Assembly: GCA_947568835.1 (NCBI GenBank)
Contig: CANOQG010000006.1
Location: forward strand, 62,001-126,000
From: Protonemura montana
Lineage: Eukaryota > Arthropoda > Insecta > Plecoptera > Nemouridae
Reading direction: 5' to 3'
DNA length: 64,000 nt
Notes under the pieces: model-generated
The model's database searches: none
The model's input: the letters and a program-made list of their open reading frames with translations, nothing else
What the model was told of the DNA's origin: nothing
Shown: positions 26,397 to 38,739 of the stretch, piece after piece
Layout of the letters: the number at the start of each line of letters is the position of its first letter
How positions within the stretch are numbered: position 1 is the first letter of the stretch
Translations under genes and position numbers: made by a program

Positions 26397-27943
26397 CCCC
26401 ATGTTTTGCCCCATGTCCTGTCCAATGTCCTGCCTCATGTCCTGCCCCATGTCCTGCCCCATGTCCTGCCCCATGTCCTGCCCCATGTCCTGCCCTATGT
26501 CCTGCCCCATGTCCTGCCCCATGTCCTGCCCTATGTCCTGTCCCATGTCCTGTCCCATGTCCTGCCACATGTCCTGCCCCATGTCCTTCCCTATGTCCTG
26601 TCCCATGTCCTGCCCCATGTCCTGCCCCATGTCCTGCTCCATGTCCTGTCCCATGTCCTGCCCCATGTCCTGCCCCATGTCCTGCCCCATGTCCTGCCCT
26701 ATGTCCTGCCCCATGTCCTGCCCCATGTCCTGCCCCATGTCCTGCCCTATGTCCTGCCCCATGTCTTGCCCCATGTCCCATGTCCTGCCCCATGTCCTGC
26801 CCCATGTCCTGCCCTATGTCCTGCCCCATGTCCTGCCCCATGTCCTGCCCCATGTCCTGCCCCATGTCCTGCCCTATGTCCTGCCCCATGTCCTGCCCCA
26901 TGTCCCATGTCCTGCCCCATGTCCTGCCCCTTGTCCTGTCCCATTTCCTGCCCCATTTCCTGCCCCATGTCCTGCCCTATGTCCTGCCCCATGTCTTGCC
27001 CCATGTCCCATGTCCTGCCCCATGTCCTGCCCCATGTCCTGCCCTATGTCCTGCCCCATGTCCTGTCCCATGCCCTGCCCAATGTCCTGCCCCATGTCCT
27101 GCTCCATGTCCTGCCCCATGTCCTGCCCCATGTCCTGCCCTATATCCTGCCCCATGTCCTGCCCCATGTCCTGCCCCATGTCCTGCCCTATGTCCTGCCC
27201 CATGTCCTGCCCCATGTCCTGCCCCATGTCCTGTCCCATGTCATGTCCCATGTCCTGCTCCATGTCCTGCCCCATGTCCTGCCCCATGTCCTGCCCTATG
27301 TTCTGCCCCATGTCCTGCCCCATGTCCTGCCCCATGTCCTGCCCCATGTCCTGCCCCATGTCCTGCCCCATGTCCCATGTCCTGCCCCATGTCCTGCCCC
27401 TTGTCCTGTCCCATTTCCTGCCCCATGTCCTACCCCATGTCCTGCCCCATGTCCTGCCCCATGTCCTGCCCCATGTCCTGCCTCATGTCCTGCCCCATGT
27501 CTTGCCCCATGTCCCATGTCCTGCCCCATGTCCTGCCCCATGTCCTGCCCCATGTCCTGCCCTATGTCCTGTCTTATGTCCTGCCCCATGTAATGCCCCA
27601 TGTCCTGCTCCATGTCCTCCCCCTGTCCTGCCCTATGTCTTATGTCCTGCCCCATGTCCTGCCTCATGTCCTGCCTCATGTCCTTCCCTATGTCCTGTCC
27701 CATGTTCTGCCCCATTTCCTGCCCCATGTCCTGCTCCATGTCCTGCCTCATGTCCTGCCCCATGTCCCGCTCCATGTCCTCCCCCTGTCCTGCCTCATGT
27801 CCCATGTCCTGCCCCATGTCCTGCCCCATGTCCTGCCCCATGTCCTGCCCCATGTCCTGTCCCATGTCCAGCCCCATGTTTTGCCCCATGTCCTGTCCAA
27901 TGTCCTGCCTTATGTCCTGCCCCATGTCCTGCCCCATGTCCTG
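26397..27943 (+). repeat. 1547-bp tandem duplication, right copy
   Basis: Directly follows the left copy. Differences seen by eye are few: CCCTGCCC near 27070, CATGTTCTGCC near 27711, and TATGTCCTGCCCC where the left copy has TATGTCCTGTCCC near 26706. Confidence 0.72.
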
Positions 27944-29689
27944 CCCCATGTCCTGCCCCATGTCCTGCCCTATGTCCTGCCCCATGTCCTGCCCCATGTC
28001 CTGCCCTATGTCCTGTCCCATGTCCTGTCCCATGTCCTGCCCCATGTCCTGCCCCATGTCCTTCCTTATGTCCTGTCCCATGTCCTGCCCCATGTCCTGC
28101 CCCATGTCCTGCTCCATGTCCTGTCCCATGTCCTGCCCCATGTCCTGCCCCATGTCCTGCCCCATGTCCTGCCCTATGTCCTGTCCCATGTCCTGCCCCA
28201 TGTCCTGCCCCATGTCCTGCCCCATGTCCTGCCCCATGTCTTTCCCCATGTCCCATGTCCTGCCCCATGTCCTGCCCCATGTCCTGCCCCATGTCCTGCC
28301 CCATGTCCTGCCCCATGTCCTGTCCCATGTCATGCCCCATGTCATGCCCCATGTCCTGCCCCATGTCCTGCCCCATGTCCCATGTCCTGCCCCATGTCCT
28401 GCCCTTTGTCCTGTCCCATTTCCTGCCCCATGTCCTGCCCCATGTCCTGCCCCATGTCCTGCCCCATGTCCTGCCCCATGTTCTGCCCCATGTCCTGCCC
28501 TAAGTCTTGCCCCATGTCCCATGTCCTGCCCCATGTCCTGCCCCATGTCCTGCCCCATGTCCTTCCCTATGTCCTGTCCTATGTCCTGCCCCATGTCCTG
28601 CCCCATGTCCTGCTCCATGTCCTCCCCCTGTCCTGCCCCATGTCCCATGTCCTGCCCCATGTCCTGCCCCATGTCCTTCCCCATGTCCTGCCCTATGTCC
28701 TGTCCCATGTCCTGCCCCATGTCCTGCCCCATGTCCTGCCCTATGTCCTGCCCCCTTGTCTTGCCCCATGTCCCATGTCCTGCCCCATGTCCTGCCCCAT
28801 GTCCTGCCCCATGTCCTGCCCTATGTCCTGCCCCATGTCCTGCCCCATTTTCTGCTCCATGTTCCACCCCATGTCCTGCCCCATGTCCCATGTCATGCCC
28901 CATGTCCTGCCCCATGTCCTGCCCCATGTCCTGTCCCATGTCCTGCTCCATGTCCTGCCCCATGTCTTACCTCATGTCCCATGTCCTGCCTCATGTCCTG
29001 CCCCATGTCCTGCCCCATATCCTGCCCCATGTCCTGCCCCATGTCCTGCCCCATGTCCTGTCCCATGTCCTGCCCCATGTCCTGCCCCATGTCCCATGTC
29101 CTGCCCCATGTCCTGCCCCTTGTCCTGTCCCATTTCCTGCCCCATGTCCTACCCCATGTCCTGCACCATGTCATGTCCCATGTCCTGCTCCATGTCCTGC
29201 CCCATGTCCTCCCCCATGTCCTGCCCTATGTCCTGCCCCATGTCCTGCCCCATGTCCTGCCCCATGTCCTGCCCCATGTCCTGCCCCATGTCCTGCCCCA
29301 TGTCCTGCCCCATGTCCTGCCCCATGTCCTGCCCCATGTCCTGCCCTATGTCCTGCCCCATGTCCTGCCCCATGTCCTGCCCCATGTCCCATGTCATGCC
29401 CCATGTCCTGCCCCATGTCCTGCCCCATGTCCTGTCCCATGTCCTGCTCCATGTCCTGCCCCATGTCTTACCTCATGTCCCATGTCCTGCCTCATGTCCT
29501 GCCCCATGTCCTGCCCCATATCCTGCCCCATGTCCTGCCCCATGTCCTGCCCCATGTCCTGTCCCATGTCCTGCCCAATGTCCTGCCCCATGTCCTGCTC
29601 CATGTCCTGCCCCATGTCCTGCCCCATGTCCTGCCCTATGTCCTGCCCCATGTCCTGCCCCATGTCCTGCCCCATGTCCTGCCCTATGT

Positions 29690-32600
29690 CCTGCCCCATG
29701 TCCTGCCCCATGTCCTGCCCCATGTCCTGTCCCATGTCATGTCCCATGTCCTGCTCCATGTCCTGCCCCATGTCCTGCCCCATGTCCTGCCCTATGTCCT
29801 GCCCCATGTCCTGCCCCATGTCCTGCCCCATGTCCTGCCCCATGTCCTGCCCTATGTCCTGCCCCATGTCCTGCCCCATGTCCCATGTCCTGCCCCATGT
29901 CCTGCCCCTTGTCCTGTCCCATTTCCTGCCCCATGTCCTACCCCATGTCCTGCCCCATGTCCTGCCCTATGTCCTGCCCCATGTCCTGCCCCATGTCCTG
30001 CCCCATGTCCTGCCCTATGTCCTTCCCCATGTCCTGCCCCATGTCCTGCCCCATGTCCTGTCCCATGTCATGTCCCATGTCCTGCTCCATGTCCTGCCCC
30101 ATGTCCTGCCCCATGTCCTGCCCTATGTCCTGCCCCATGTCCTGCCCCATGTCCTGCCCCATGTCCTGCCCCATGTCCTGCCCCATGTCCTGCCCCATGT
30201 CCTGCCCCATGTCCTGCCCCATGTCCTGCCCCATGTCCTGCCCTATGTCCTGCCCCATGTCCTGCCCCATGTCCTGCCACATGTCCCATGTCCTGCCCTA
30301 TGTCCTGCCCCATGTCCTGCCCCATTTTCTGCTCCATGTTCCACCCCATGTCCTGCCCCATGTCCCATGTCATGCCCCATGTCCTGCCCCATGTCCTGCC
30401 CCATGTCCTGTCCCATGTCCTGCTCCATGTCCTGCCCCATGTCTTACCTCATGTCCCATGTCCTGCCTCATGTCCTGCCCCATGTCCTGCCCCATATCCT
30501 GCCCCATGTCCTGCCCCATGTCCTGCCCCATGTCCTGTCCCATGTCCTGCCCAATGTCCTGCCCCATGTCCTGCTCCATGTCCTGCCCCATGTCCTGCCC
30601 CATGTCCTGCCCTATGTCCTGCCCCATGTCCTGCCCCATGTCCTGCCCCATGTCCTGCCCTATGTCCTGCCCCATGTCCTGCCCCATGTCCTGCCCCATG
30701 TCCTGTCCCATGTCATGTCCCATGTCCTGCTCCATGTCCTGCCCCATGTCCTGCCCCATGTCCTGCCCTATGTCCTGCCCCATGTCCTGCCCCATGTCCT
30801 GCCCCATGTCCTGCCCCATGTCCTGCCCTATGTCCTGCCCCATGTCCTGCCCCATGTCCCATGTCCTGCCCCATGTCCTGCCCCTTGTCCTGTCCCATTT
30901 CCTGCCCCATGTCCTACCCCATGTCCTGCACCATGTCCTGCCCCATGTCCTGCCCCATGTCCTGCCTCATGTCCTGCCCCATGTCCTGCCCCATGTCTTG
31001 CCCCATGTCCCATGTCCTGCCCCATGTCCTGCCCCATGTCCTGCCCCATGTCCTGCCCTATGTCCTGTCTTATGTCCTGCCCCATGTAATGCCCCATGTC
31101 CTGCTCCATGTCCTCCCCCTGTCCTGCCCTATGTCTTATGTCCTGCCCCATGTCCTGCCTCATGTCCTGCCCCATGTCCTGCCCTATGTCCTGTCCCATG
31201 TCCTGCCCCATTTCCTGCCCCATGTCCTGCTCCATGTCCTGCCCCATGTCCTGCCCCATGTCCCGCTCCATGTCCTCCCCCTGTCCTGCCTCATGTCCCA
31301 TGTCCTGCCCCATGTCCTGCCCCATGTCCTGCCCCATGTCCTGCCCCATGTCCTGTCCCATGTCCTGCCCCATGTTTTGCCCCATGTCCTGTCCAATGTC
31401 CTGCCTTATGTCCTGCCCCATGTCCAGCCCCATGTCCTGCCCCATGTCCTGCCCCATGTCCTGTCCAATGTCCTGCCTTATGTCCTGCCCCATGTCCTGC
31501 CCCATGTCCTGCCCCATGTCCTGCCCCATGTCCTGCCCTATGTCCTGCCCCATGTCCTGCCCCATGTCCTGCCCTATGTCCTGTCCCATGTCCTGTCCCA
31601 TGTCCTGCCCCATGTCCTGCCCCATGTCCTTCCCTATGTCCTGTCCCATGTCCTGCCCCATGTCCTGCCCCATGTCCTGCTCCATGTCCTGTCCCATGTC
31701 CTGCCCTATGTCCTGTCCCATGTCCTGCCCCATGTCCTGCCCCATGTCCTGCCCCATGTCCTGCCCCATGTCTTTCCCCATGTCCCATGTCCTGCCCCAT
31801 GTCCTGCCCCATGTCCTGCCTCATGTCCTGCCTCATGTCCTGCCCCATGTCCTGCCCCATGTCCTGCCCCATGTCCTGCCCCATGTCCTGTCCCATGTCC
31901 TGCCCCATGTCATGCCCCATGTCCTGCCCCATGTCCTGCCCCATGTCCCATGTCCTGCCCCATGTCCTGCCCTTTGTCCTGTCCCATTTCCTGCCCCATG
32001 TCCTGCCCCATGTCCTGCCCCATGTCCTGCCCCATGTCCTGCCCCATGTTCTGCCCCATGTCCTGCCCTATGTCTTGCCCTATGTCCCATGTCCTGCCCC
32101 ATGTCCTGCCCCATGTCCTGCCCCATGTCCTTCCCTATGTCCTGTCCTATGTCCTGCCCCATGTCCTGCCCCATGTCCTGCTCCATGTCCTCCCCCTGTC
32201 CTGCCCCATGTCCCATGTCCTGCCCCATGTCCTGCCCCATGTCCTTCCCCATGTCCTGCCCTATGTCCTGTCCCATGTCCTGCCCCATGTCCTGCCCCAT
32301 GTCCTGCCCTATGTCCTGCCCCATGTCTTGCCCCATGTCCCATGTCCTGCCCCATGTCCTGCCCCATGTCCTGCCCCATGTCCTGCCCTATGTCCTGCCC
32401 CATGTCCTGCCCCATTTTCTGCTCCATGTTCCACCCCATGTCCTGCCCCATGTCCCATGTCATGCCCCATGTCCTGCCCCATGTCCTGCCCCATGTCCTG
32501 CCCCATGTCCTGCCCTATGTCCTGCCCCATGTCCTGCCCCATTTTCTGCTCCATGTTCCACCCCATGTCCTGCCCCATGTCCCATGTCATGCCCCATGTC

Positions 32601-33346
32601 CTGCCCCATGTCCTGCCCCATGTCCTGTCCCATGTCCTGCTCCATGTCCTGCCCCATGTCTTACCTCATGTCCCATGTCCTGCCTCATGTCCTGCCCCAT
32701 GTCCTGCCCCATATCCTGCCCCATGTCCTGCCCCATGTCCTGCCCCATGTCCTGTCCCATGTCCTGCCCAATGTCCTGCCCCATGTCCTGCTCCATGTCC
32801 TGCCCCATGTCCTGCCCCATGTCCTGCCCTATGTCCTGCCCCATGTCCTGCCCCATGTCCTGCCCCATGTCCTGCCCTATGTCCTTCCCCATGTCCTGCC
32901 CCATGTCCTGCCCCATGTCCTGTCCCATGTCATGTCCCATGTCCTGCTCCATGTCCTGCCCCATGTCCTGCCCCATGTCCTGCCCTATGTCCTGCCCCAT
33001 GTCCTGCCCCATGTCCTGCCCCATGTCCTGCCCCATGTCCTGCCCCATGTCCTGCCCCATGTCCTGCCCCATGTCCCATGTCCTGCCCCATGTCCTGCCC
33101 CTTGTCCTGTCCCATTTCCTGCCCCATGTCCTACCCCATGTCCTGCCCCATGTCCTGCCCCATGTCCTGCCCCATGTCCTGCCTCATGTCCTGCCCCATG
33201 TCTTGCCCCATGTCCCATGTCCTGCCCCATGTCCTGCCCCATGTCCTGCCCCATGTCCTGCCCTATGTCCTGTCTTATGTCCTGCCCCATGTAATGCCCC
33301 ATGTCCTGCTCCATGTCCTCCCCCTGTCCTGCCCTATGTCTTATGT
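29690..33346 (+). repeat. 3657-bp tandem duplication, left copy
   Basis: The order of variant units from 29690 to 33346 is repeated from 33347 to 37003. Several markers move by exactly 3657 bp: the TAA of ATGTAATGCCCC from 31089 to 34746 and from 33294 to 36951, and the ATTTTCTGCTCC pair from 32414/32541 to 36071/36198. Copy-specific changes include CCACATG near 30276 and CCCTATGTCCC near 32078. Confidence 0.82.
32414..32667 (+). repeat. 127-bp local tandem duplication inside block
   Basis: The marker ATTTTCTGCTCC-ATGTTCCACCCC occurs at 32414 and again at 32541. The 127-bp spacing equals ten 12-bp units plus one 7-bp unit. The same doublet is found at 36071 and 36198 in the other 3657-bp copy, so the 127-bp event is older than the 3657-bp duplication. 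Confidence 0.8.
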
Positions 33347-36300
33347 CCTGCCCCATGTCCTGCCCCATGTCCTGCCCCATGTCCTGTCCCATGTCATGTC
33401 CCATGTCCTGCTCCATGTCCTGCCCCATGTCCTGCCCCATGTCCTGCCCTATGTCCTGCCCCATGTCCTGCCCCATGTCCTGCCCCATGTCCTGCCCCAT
33501 GTCCTGCCCTATGTCCTGCCCCATGTCCTGCCCCATGTCCCATGTCCTGCCCCATGTCCTGCCCCTTGTCCTGTCCCATTTCCTGCCCCATGTCCTACCC
33601 CATGTCTTGCCCCATGTCCTGCCCTATGTCCTGCCCCATGTCCTGCCCCATGTCCTGCCCCATGTCCTGCCCTATGTCCTTCCCCATGTCCTGCCCCATG
33701 TCCTGCCCCATGTCCTGTCCCATGTCATGTCCCATGTCCTGCTCCATGTCCTGCCCCATGTCCTGCCCCATGTCCTGCCCTATGTCCTGCCCCATGTCCT
33801 GCCCCATGTCCTGCCCCATGTCCTGCCCCATGTCCTGCCCCATGTCCTGCCCCATGTCCTGCCCCATGTCCTGCCCCATGTCCTGCCCCATGTCCTGCCC
33901 TATGTCCTGCCCCATGTCCTGCCCCATGTCCTGCCCCATGTCCCATGTCCTGCCCTATGTCCTGCCCCATGTCCTGCCCCATTTTCTGCTCCATGTTCCA
34001 CCCCATGTCCTGCCCCATGTCCCATGTCATGCCCCATGTCCTGCCCCATGTCCTGCCCCATGTCCTGTCCCATGTCCTGCTCCATGTCCTGCCCCATGTC
34101 TTACCTCATGTCCCATGTCCTGCCTCATGTCCTGCCCCATGTCCTGCCCCATATCCTGCCCCATGTCCTGCCCCATGTCCTGCCCCATGTCCTGTCCCAT
34201 GTCCTGCCCAATGTCCTGCCCCATGTCCTGCTCCATGTCCTGCCCCATGTCCTGCCCCATGTCCTGCCCTATGTCCTGCCCCATGTCCTGCCCCATGTCC
34301 TGCCCCATGTCCTGCCCTATGTCCTGCCCCATGTCCTGCCCCATGTCCTGCCCCATGTCCTGTCCCATGTCATGTCCCATGTCCTGCTCCATGTCCTGCC
34401 CCATGTCCTGCCCCATGTCCTGCCCTATGTCCTGCCCCATGTCCTGCCCCATGTCCTGCCCCATGTCCTGCCCCATGTCCTGCCCTATGTCCTGCCCCAT
34501 GTCCTGCCCCATGTCCCATGTCCTGCCCCATGTCCTGCCCCTTGTCCTGTCCCATTTCCTGCCCCATGTCCTACCCCATGTCCTGCACCATGTCCTGCCC
34601 CATGTCCTGCCCCATGTCCTGCCTCATGTCCTGCCCCATGTCCTGCCCCATGTCTTGCCCCATGTCCCATGTCCTGCCCCATGTCCTGCCCCATGTCCTG
34701 CCCCATGTCCTGCCCTATGTCCTGTCTTATGTCCTGCCCCATGTAATGCCCCATGTCCTGCTCCATGTCCTCCCCCTGTCCTGCCCTATGTCTTATGTCC
34801 TGCCCCATGTCCTGCCTCATGTCCTGCCCCATGTCCTGCCCTATGTCCTGTCCCATGTCCTGCCCCATTTCCTGCCCCATGTCCTGCTCCATGTCCTGCC
34901 CCATGTCCTGCCCCATGTCCCGCTCCATGTCCTCCCCCTGTCCTGCCTCATGTCCCATGTCCTGCCCCATGTCCTGCCCCATGTCCTGCCCCATGTCCTG
35001 CCCCATGTCCTGTCCCATGTCCTGCCCCATGTTTTGCCCCATGTCCTGTCCAATGTCCTGCCTTATGTCCTGCCCCATGTCCAGCCCCATGTCCTGCCCC
35101 ATGTCCTGCCCCATGTCCTGTCCAATGTCCTGCCTTATGTCCTGCCCCATGTCCTGCCCCATGTCCTGCCCCATGTCCTGCCCCATGTCCTGCCCTATGT
35201 CCTGCCCCATGTCCTGCCCCATGTCCTGCCCTATGTCCTGTCCCATGTCCTGTCCCATGTCCTGCCCCATGTCCTGCCCCATGTCCTTCCCTATGTCCTG
35301 TCCCATGTCCTGCCCCATGTCCTGCCCCATGTCCTGCTCCATGTCCTGTCCCATGTCCTGCCCTATGTCCTGTCCCATGTCCTGCCCCATGTCCTGCCCC
35401 ATGTCCTGCCCCATGTCCTGCCCCATGTCTTTCCCCATGTCCCATGTCCTGCCCCATGTCCTGCCCCATGTCCTGCCTCATGTCCTGCCTCATGTCCTGC
35501 CCCATGTCCTGCCCCATGTCCTGCCCCATGTCCTGCCCCATGTCCTGTCCCATGTCCTGCCCCATGTCATGCCCCATGTCCTGCCCCATGTCCTGCCCCA
35601 TGTCCCATGTCCTGCCCCATGTCCTGCCCTTTGTCCTGTCCCATTTCCTGCCCCATGTCCTGCCCCATGTCCTGCCCCATGTCCTGCCCCATGTCCTGCC
35701 CCATGTTCTGCCCCATGTCCTGCCCTATGTCTTGCCCCATGTCCCATGTCCTGCCCCATGTCCTGCCCCATGTCCTGCCCCATGTCCTTCCCTATGTCCT
35801 GTCCTATGTCCTGCCCCATGTCCTGCCCCATGTCCTGCTCCATGTCCTCCCCCTGTCCTGCCCCATGTCCCATGTCCTGCCCCATGTCCTGCCCCATGTC
35901 CTTCCCCATGTCCTGCCCTATGTCCTGTCCCATGTCCTGCCCCATGTCCTGCCCCATGTCCTGCCCTATGTCCTGCCCCATGTCTTGCCCCATGTCCCAT
36001 GTCCTGCCCCATGTCCTGCCCCATGTCCTGCCCCATGTCCTGCCCTATGTCCTGCCCTATGTCCTGCCCCATTTTCTGCTCCATGTTCCACCCCATGTCC
36101 TGCCCCATGTCCCATGTCATGCCCCATGTCCTGCCCCATGTCCTGCCCCATGTCCTGCCCCATGTCCTGCCCTATGTCCTGCCCCATGTCCTGCCCCATT
36201 TTCTGCTCCATGTTCCACCCCATGTCCTGCCCCATGTCCCATGTCATGCCCCATGTCCTGCCCCATGTCCTGCCCCATGTCCTGTCCCATGTCCTGCTCC

Positions 36301-37003
36301 ATGTCCTGCCCCATGTCTTACCTCATGTCCCATGTCCTGCCTCATGTCCTGCCCCATGTCCTGCCCCATATCCTGCCCCATGTCCTGCCCCATGTCCTGC
36401 CCCATGTCCTGTCCCATGTCCTGCCCAATGTCCTGCCCCATGTCCTGCTCCATGTCCTGCCCCATGTCCTGCCCCATGTCCTGCCCTATGTCCTGCCCCA
36501 TGTCCTGCCCCATGTCCTGCCCCATGTCCTGCCCTATGTCCTTCCCCATGTCCTGCCCCATGTCCTGCCCCATGTCCTGTCCCATGTCATGTCCCATGTC
36601 CTGCTCCATGTCCTGCCCCATGTCCTGCCCCATGTCCTGCCCTATGTCCTGCCCCATGTCCTGCCCCATGTCCTGCCCCATGTCCTGCCCCATGTCCTGC
36701 CCCATGTCCTGCCCCATGTCCTGCCCCATGTCCCATGTCCTGCCCCATGTCCTGCCCCTTGTCCTGTCCCATTTCCTGCCCCATGTCCTACCCCATGTCC
36801 TGCCCCATGTCCTGCCCCATGTCCTGCCCCATGTCCTGCCTCATGTCCTGCCCCATGTCTTGCCCCATGTCCCATGTCCTGCCCCATGTCCTGCCCCATG
36901 TCCTGCCCCATGTCCTGCCCTATGTCCTGTCTTATGTCCTGCCCCATGTAATGCCCCATGTCCTGCTCCATGTCCTCCCCCTGTCCTGCCCTATGTCTTA
37001 TGT
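33347..37003 (+). repeat. 3657-bp tandem duplication, right copy
   Basis: Adjacent second copy; I see only a handful of single-base differences over 3.6 kb. The new junction near 33347 fuses the ATGTCTTATGTCC context to a run of ATGTCCTGCCCC units, an arrangement not present at the right end near 37004, as expected for a single unequal exchange or a replication slip. Confidence 0.82.
36071..36324 (+). repeat. 127-bp local tandem duplication, second occurrence
   Basis: Counterpart of 32414-32667, shifted by 3657 bp. Two ATTTTCTGCTCC markers lie 127 bp apart at 36071 and 36198. Confidence 0.8.
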
Positions 37004-37599
37004 CCTGCCCCATGTCCTGCCTCATGTCCTGCCCCATGTCCTGCCCTTTGTCCTGTCCCATGTCCTGCCCCATTTCCTGCCCCATGTCCTGCTCCATGTC
37101 CTGCCCCATGTCCTGCCCCATGTCCCGCTCCATGTCCTCCCCCTGTCCTGCCTCATGTCCCATGTCCTGCCCCATGTCCTGCCCCATGTCCTGCCCCATG
37201 TCCTGCCCCATGTCCTGTCCCATGTCCTGCCCCATGTTTTGCCCCATGTCCTGTCCAATGTCCTGCCTCATGTCCTGCCCCATGTCCTGCCCCATGTCCT
37301 GCCTCATGTCCTGCCCCATGTCCTGCCCTATGTCCTGCCCCATGTCCTGCCCCATGTCCTGCCCTATGTCCTGTCCCATGTCCTGTCCCATGTCCTGCCC
37401 CATGTTCTGCCCCATGTCCTTCCCTATGTCCTGTCCCATGTCCTGCCCCATGTCCTGCCCCATGTCCTGCTCCATGTCCTGTCCCATGTCCTGCCCCATG
37501 TCCTGCCCCATGTCCTGCCCCATGTCCTGCCCTATGTCCTGTTTCATGTCCTGCCCCATGTCCTGCCCCATGTCCTGCCCCATGTCCTGCCCCATGTCT

Positions 37600-38449
37600 T
37601 TCCCCATGTCCCATGTCCTGCCTCATGTCCTGCCCCATGTCCTGCCCCTTAGCCTGGCCAATGTCCTGCCCCATGTCCTGTCCCATGTCCTGCCCCATGT
37701 TTTGCCCCATGTCCTGCCCCATGTCCTGCCCCATGTCCTGCCCCATGTCCTGCTCCATGTCCTCCCCCTGTCCTGCCTCATGTCCCATGTCCTGCCCCGT
37801 GTCCTGCCCAATGTCCTGCCCCATGTCCTGCCCTATGTCCTGTCCCATGTCCTGCCCCATGTCCTGCCCCATGTCCTGCCCCATGTCCTGCCCCATGTCC
37901 TGCCCCATGTCTTTCCCCATGTCCCATGTCCTGCCCCATGTCCTGCCCCATGTCCTGCCCCATGTCCTGCCCCATGTCCTGTCCCATGTCCTGCCTCATG
38001 TCCTGCCCCATGTCCTGCCCCATAGCCTGGCCTATGTCCTGCCCCATGTCCTGTCCCATGTCCTGCCCCATGTTTTGCCCCATGTCCTGCCCCATGTCCT
38101 TCCCTATGTCCTGTCCCATGTCCTGCCCCATGTCCTGCCCCATGTCCTGCTCCATGTCCTGTCCCATGTCCTGCCCCATGTCCTGCCCCATGTCCTGCCC
38201 CATGTCCTGCCCTATGTCCTGTCCTATGTCCTGCCTCATGTCCTGCCCCATGTCCTGCCCCATGTCCTGCCCCATGTCTTTCCCCATGTCCCATGTCCTG
38301 CCTCATGTCCTGCCCCATGTCCTGCCCCATAGCCTGGCCAATGTCCTGCCCCATGTCCTGTCCCATGTCCTGCCCCATGTTTTGCCCCATGTCCTGCCCC
38401 ATGTCCTGCCCTATGTCCTGTCCCATGTCCTGCCCCATGTCCTGCCCCA
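37600..38449 (+). repeat. Right edge of main array with clustered TAGCCTGGCC variants
   Basis: The last 850 bp hold three TAGCCTGGCC variant units (37650, 38023, 38330), against only four elsewhere in the window (3913, 15197, 21446, 52215). Spacings are 373 and 307 bp, so this edge has its own short higher-order pattern. The array then ends without a gradual decay into the island sequence. Confidence 0.6.
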
Positions 38450-38533
38450 ATTGCTACTTCAGAACCAAGACAAGGAAAGGAAAAATTTGACACTCCCCCG
38501 CACGATCAGGGACGCTTGCTCCTGAGAGAGTGC

Positions 38534-38556
38534 GCCCAAACCCAGAAAATTTGGGC
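38534..38556. other. Short inverted repeat (hairpin potential)
   Basis: GCCCAAA at 38534-38540 and TTTGGGC at 38550-38556 form a perfect 7-bp stem around a 9-nt loop. There is no T-run after it, so I do not call it a terminator. Confidence 0.5.
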
Positions 38557-38739
38557 ACCGTTTCGAACAAGGAGAAGGTCAGTTTGCGGGGTGACCATCG
38601 GGATTTGAGTTAAATAACGATTTTATCATCCTAATAGTTACGGTTTGTGCATGAGGCACCTGTGGAAGAAGACGAGAGGATTTGGAGGAGCCATGTCCGC
38701 TTAACGCACCGAGATATTCGGCTGGATATCCGACTTCGC

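Larger units (their letters stand above)
1..38449 (+). repeat. 12-bp satellite/minisatellite array, main block
   Basis: Tandem array of ATGTCCTGCCCC, roughly 3,200 units, all in one orientation and running off the left window edge. Common point variants are ATGTCCTGTCCC, ATGTCCTGCCCT, ATGTCCTGCTCC, ATGTCCTGCCTC and ATGTCCTTCCCT. Length variants are a 7-bp unit ATGTCCC and an 11-bp unit ATGTCCTCCCC followed by CTGTCCTGCCCC. The + strand is pyrimidine-rich: the consensus is 6 C, 3 T, 2 G and 1 A. The array stops abruptly at 38449 where CCTGCCCCA meets ATTGCTAC. Variant units are not random: they recur in fixed order, giving higher-order blocks listed separately. All six frames are open, but the 7- and 11-bp units move the frame repeatedly between Met-Ser-Cys-Pro, His-Val-Leu-Pro and Cys-Pro-Ala-Pro. 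No frame is protected, so I read this as non-coding satellite DNA. Confidence 0.97.

Noticed and set aside
23354..38332. Open frame of about 5,000 codons
   Set aside because: Same reason as above. It ends at a TAG of the TAGCCTGGCC variant unit, which is a repeat variant and not a gene end.
1..38449. CRISPR array
   Set aside because: There are no unique spacers between constant repeats. The unit is 12 bp and directly abutting, and no cas gene is present.
38534..38556. Rho-independent terminator
   Set aside because: A short stem with a 9-nt loop and no following T-run; the context is eukaryotic.
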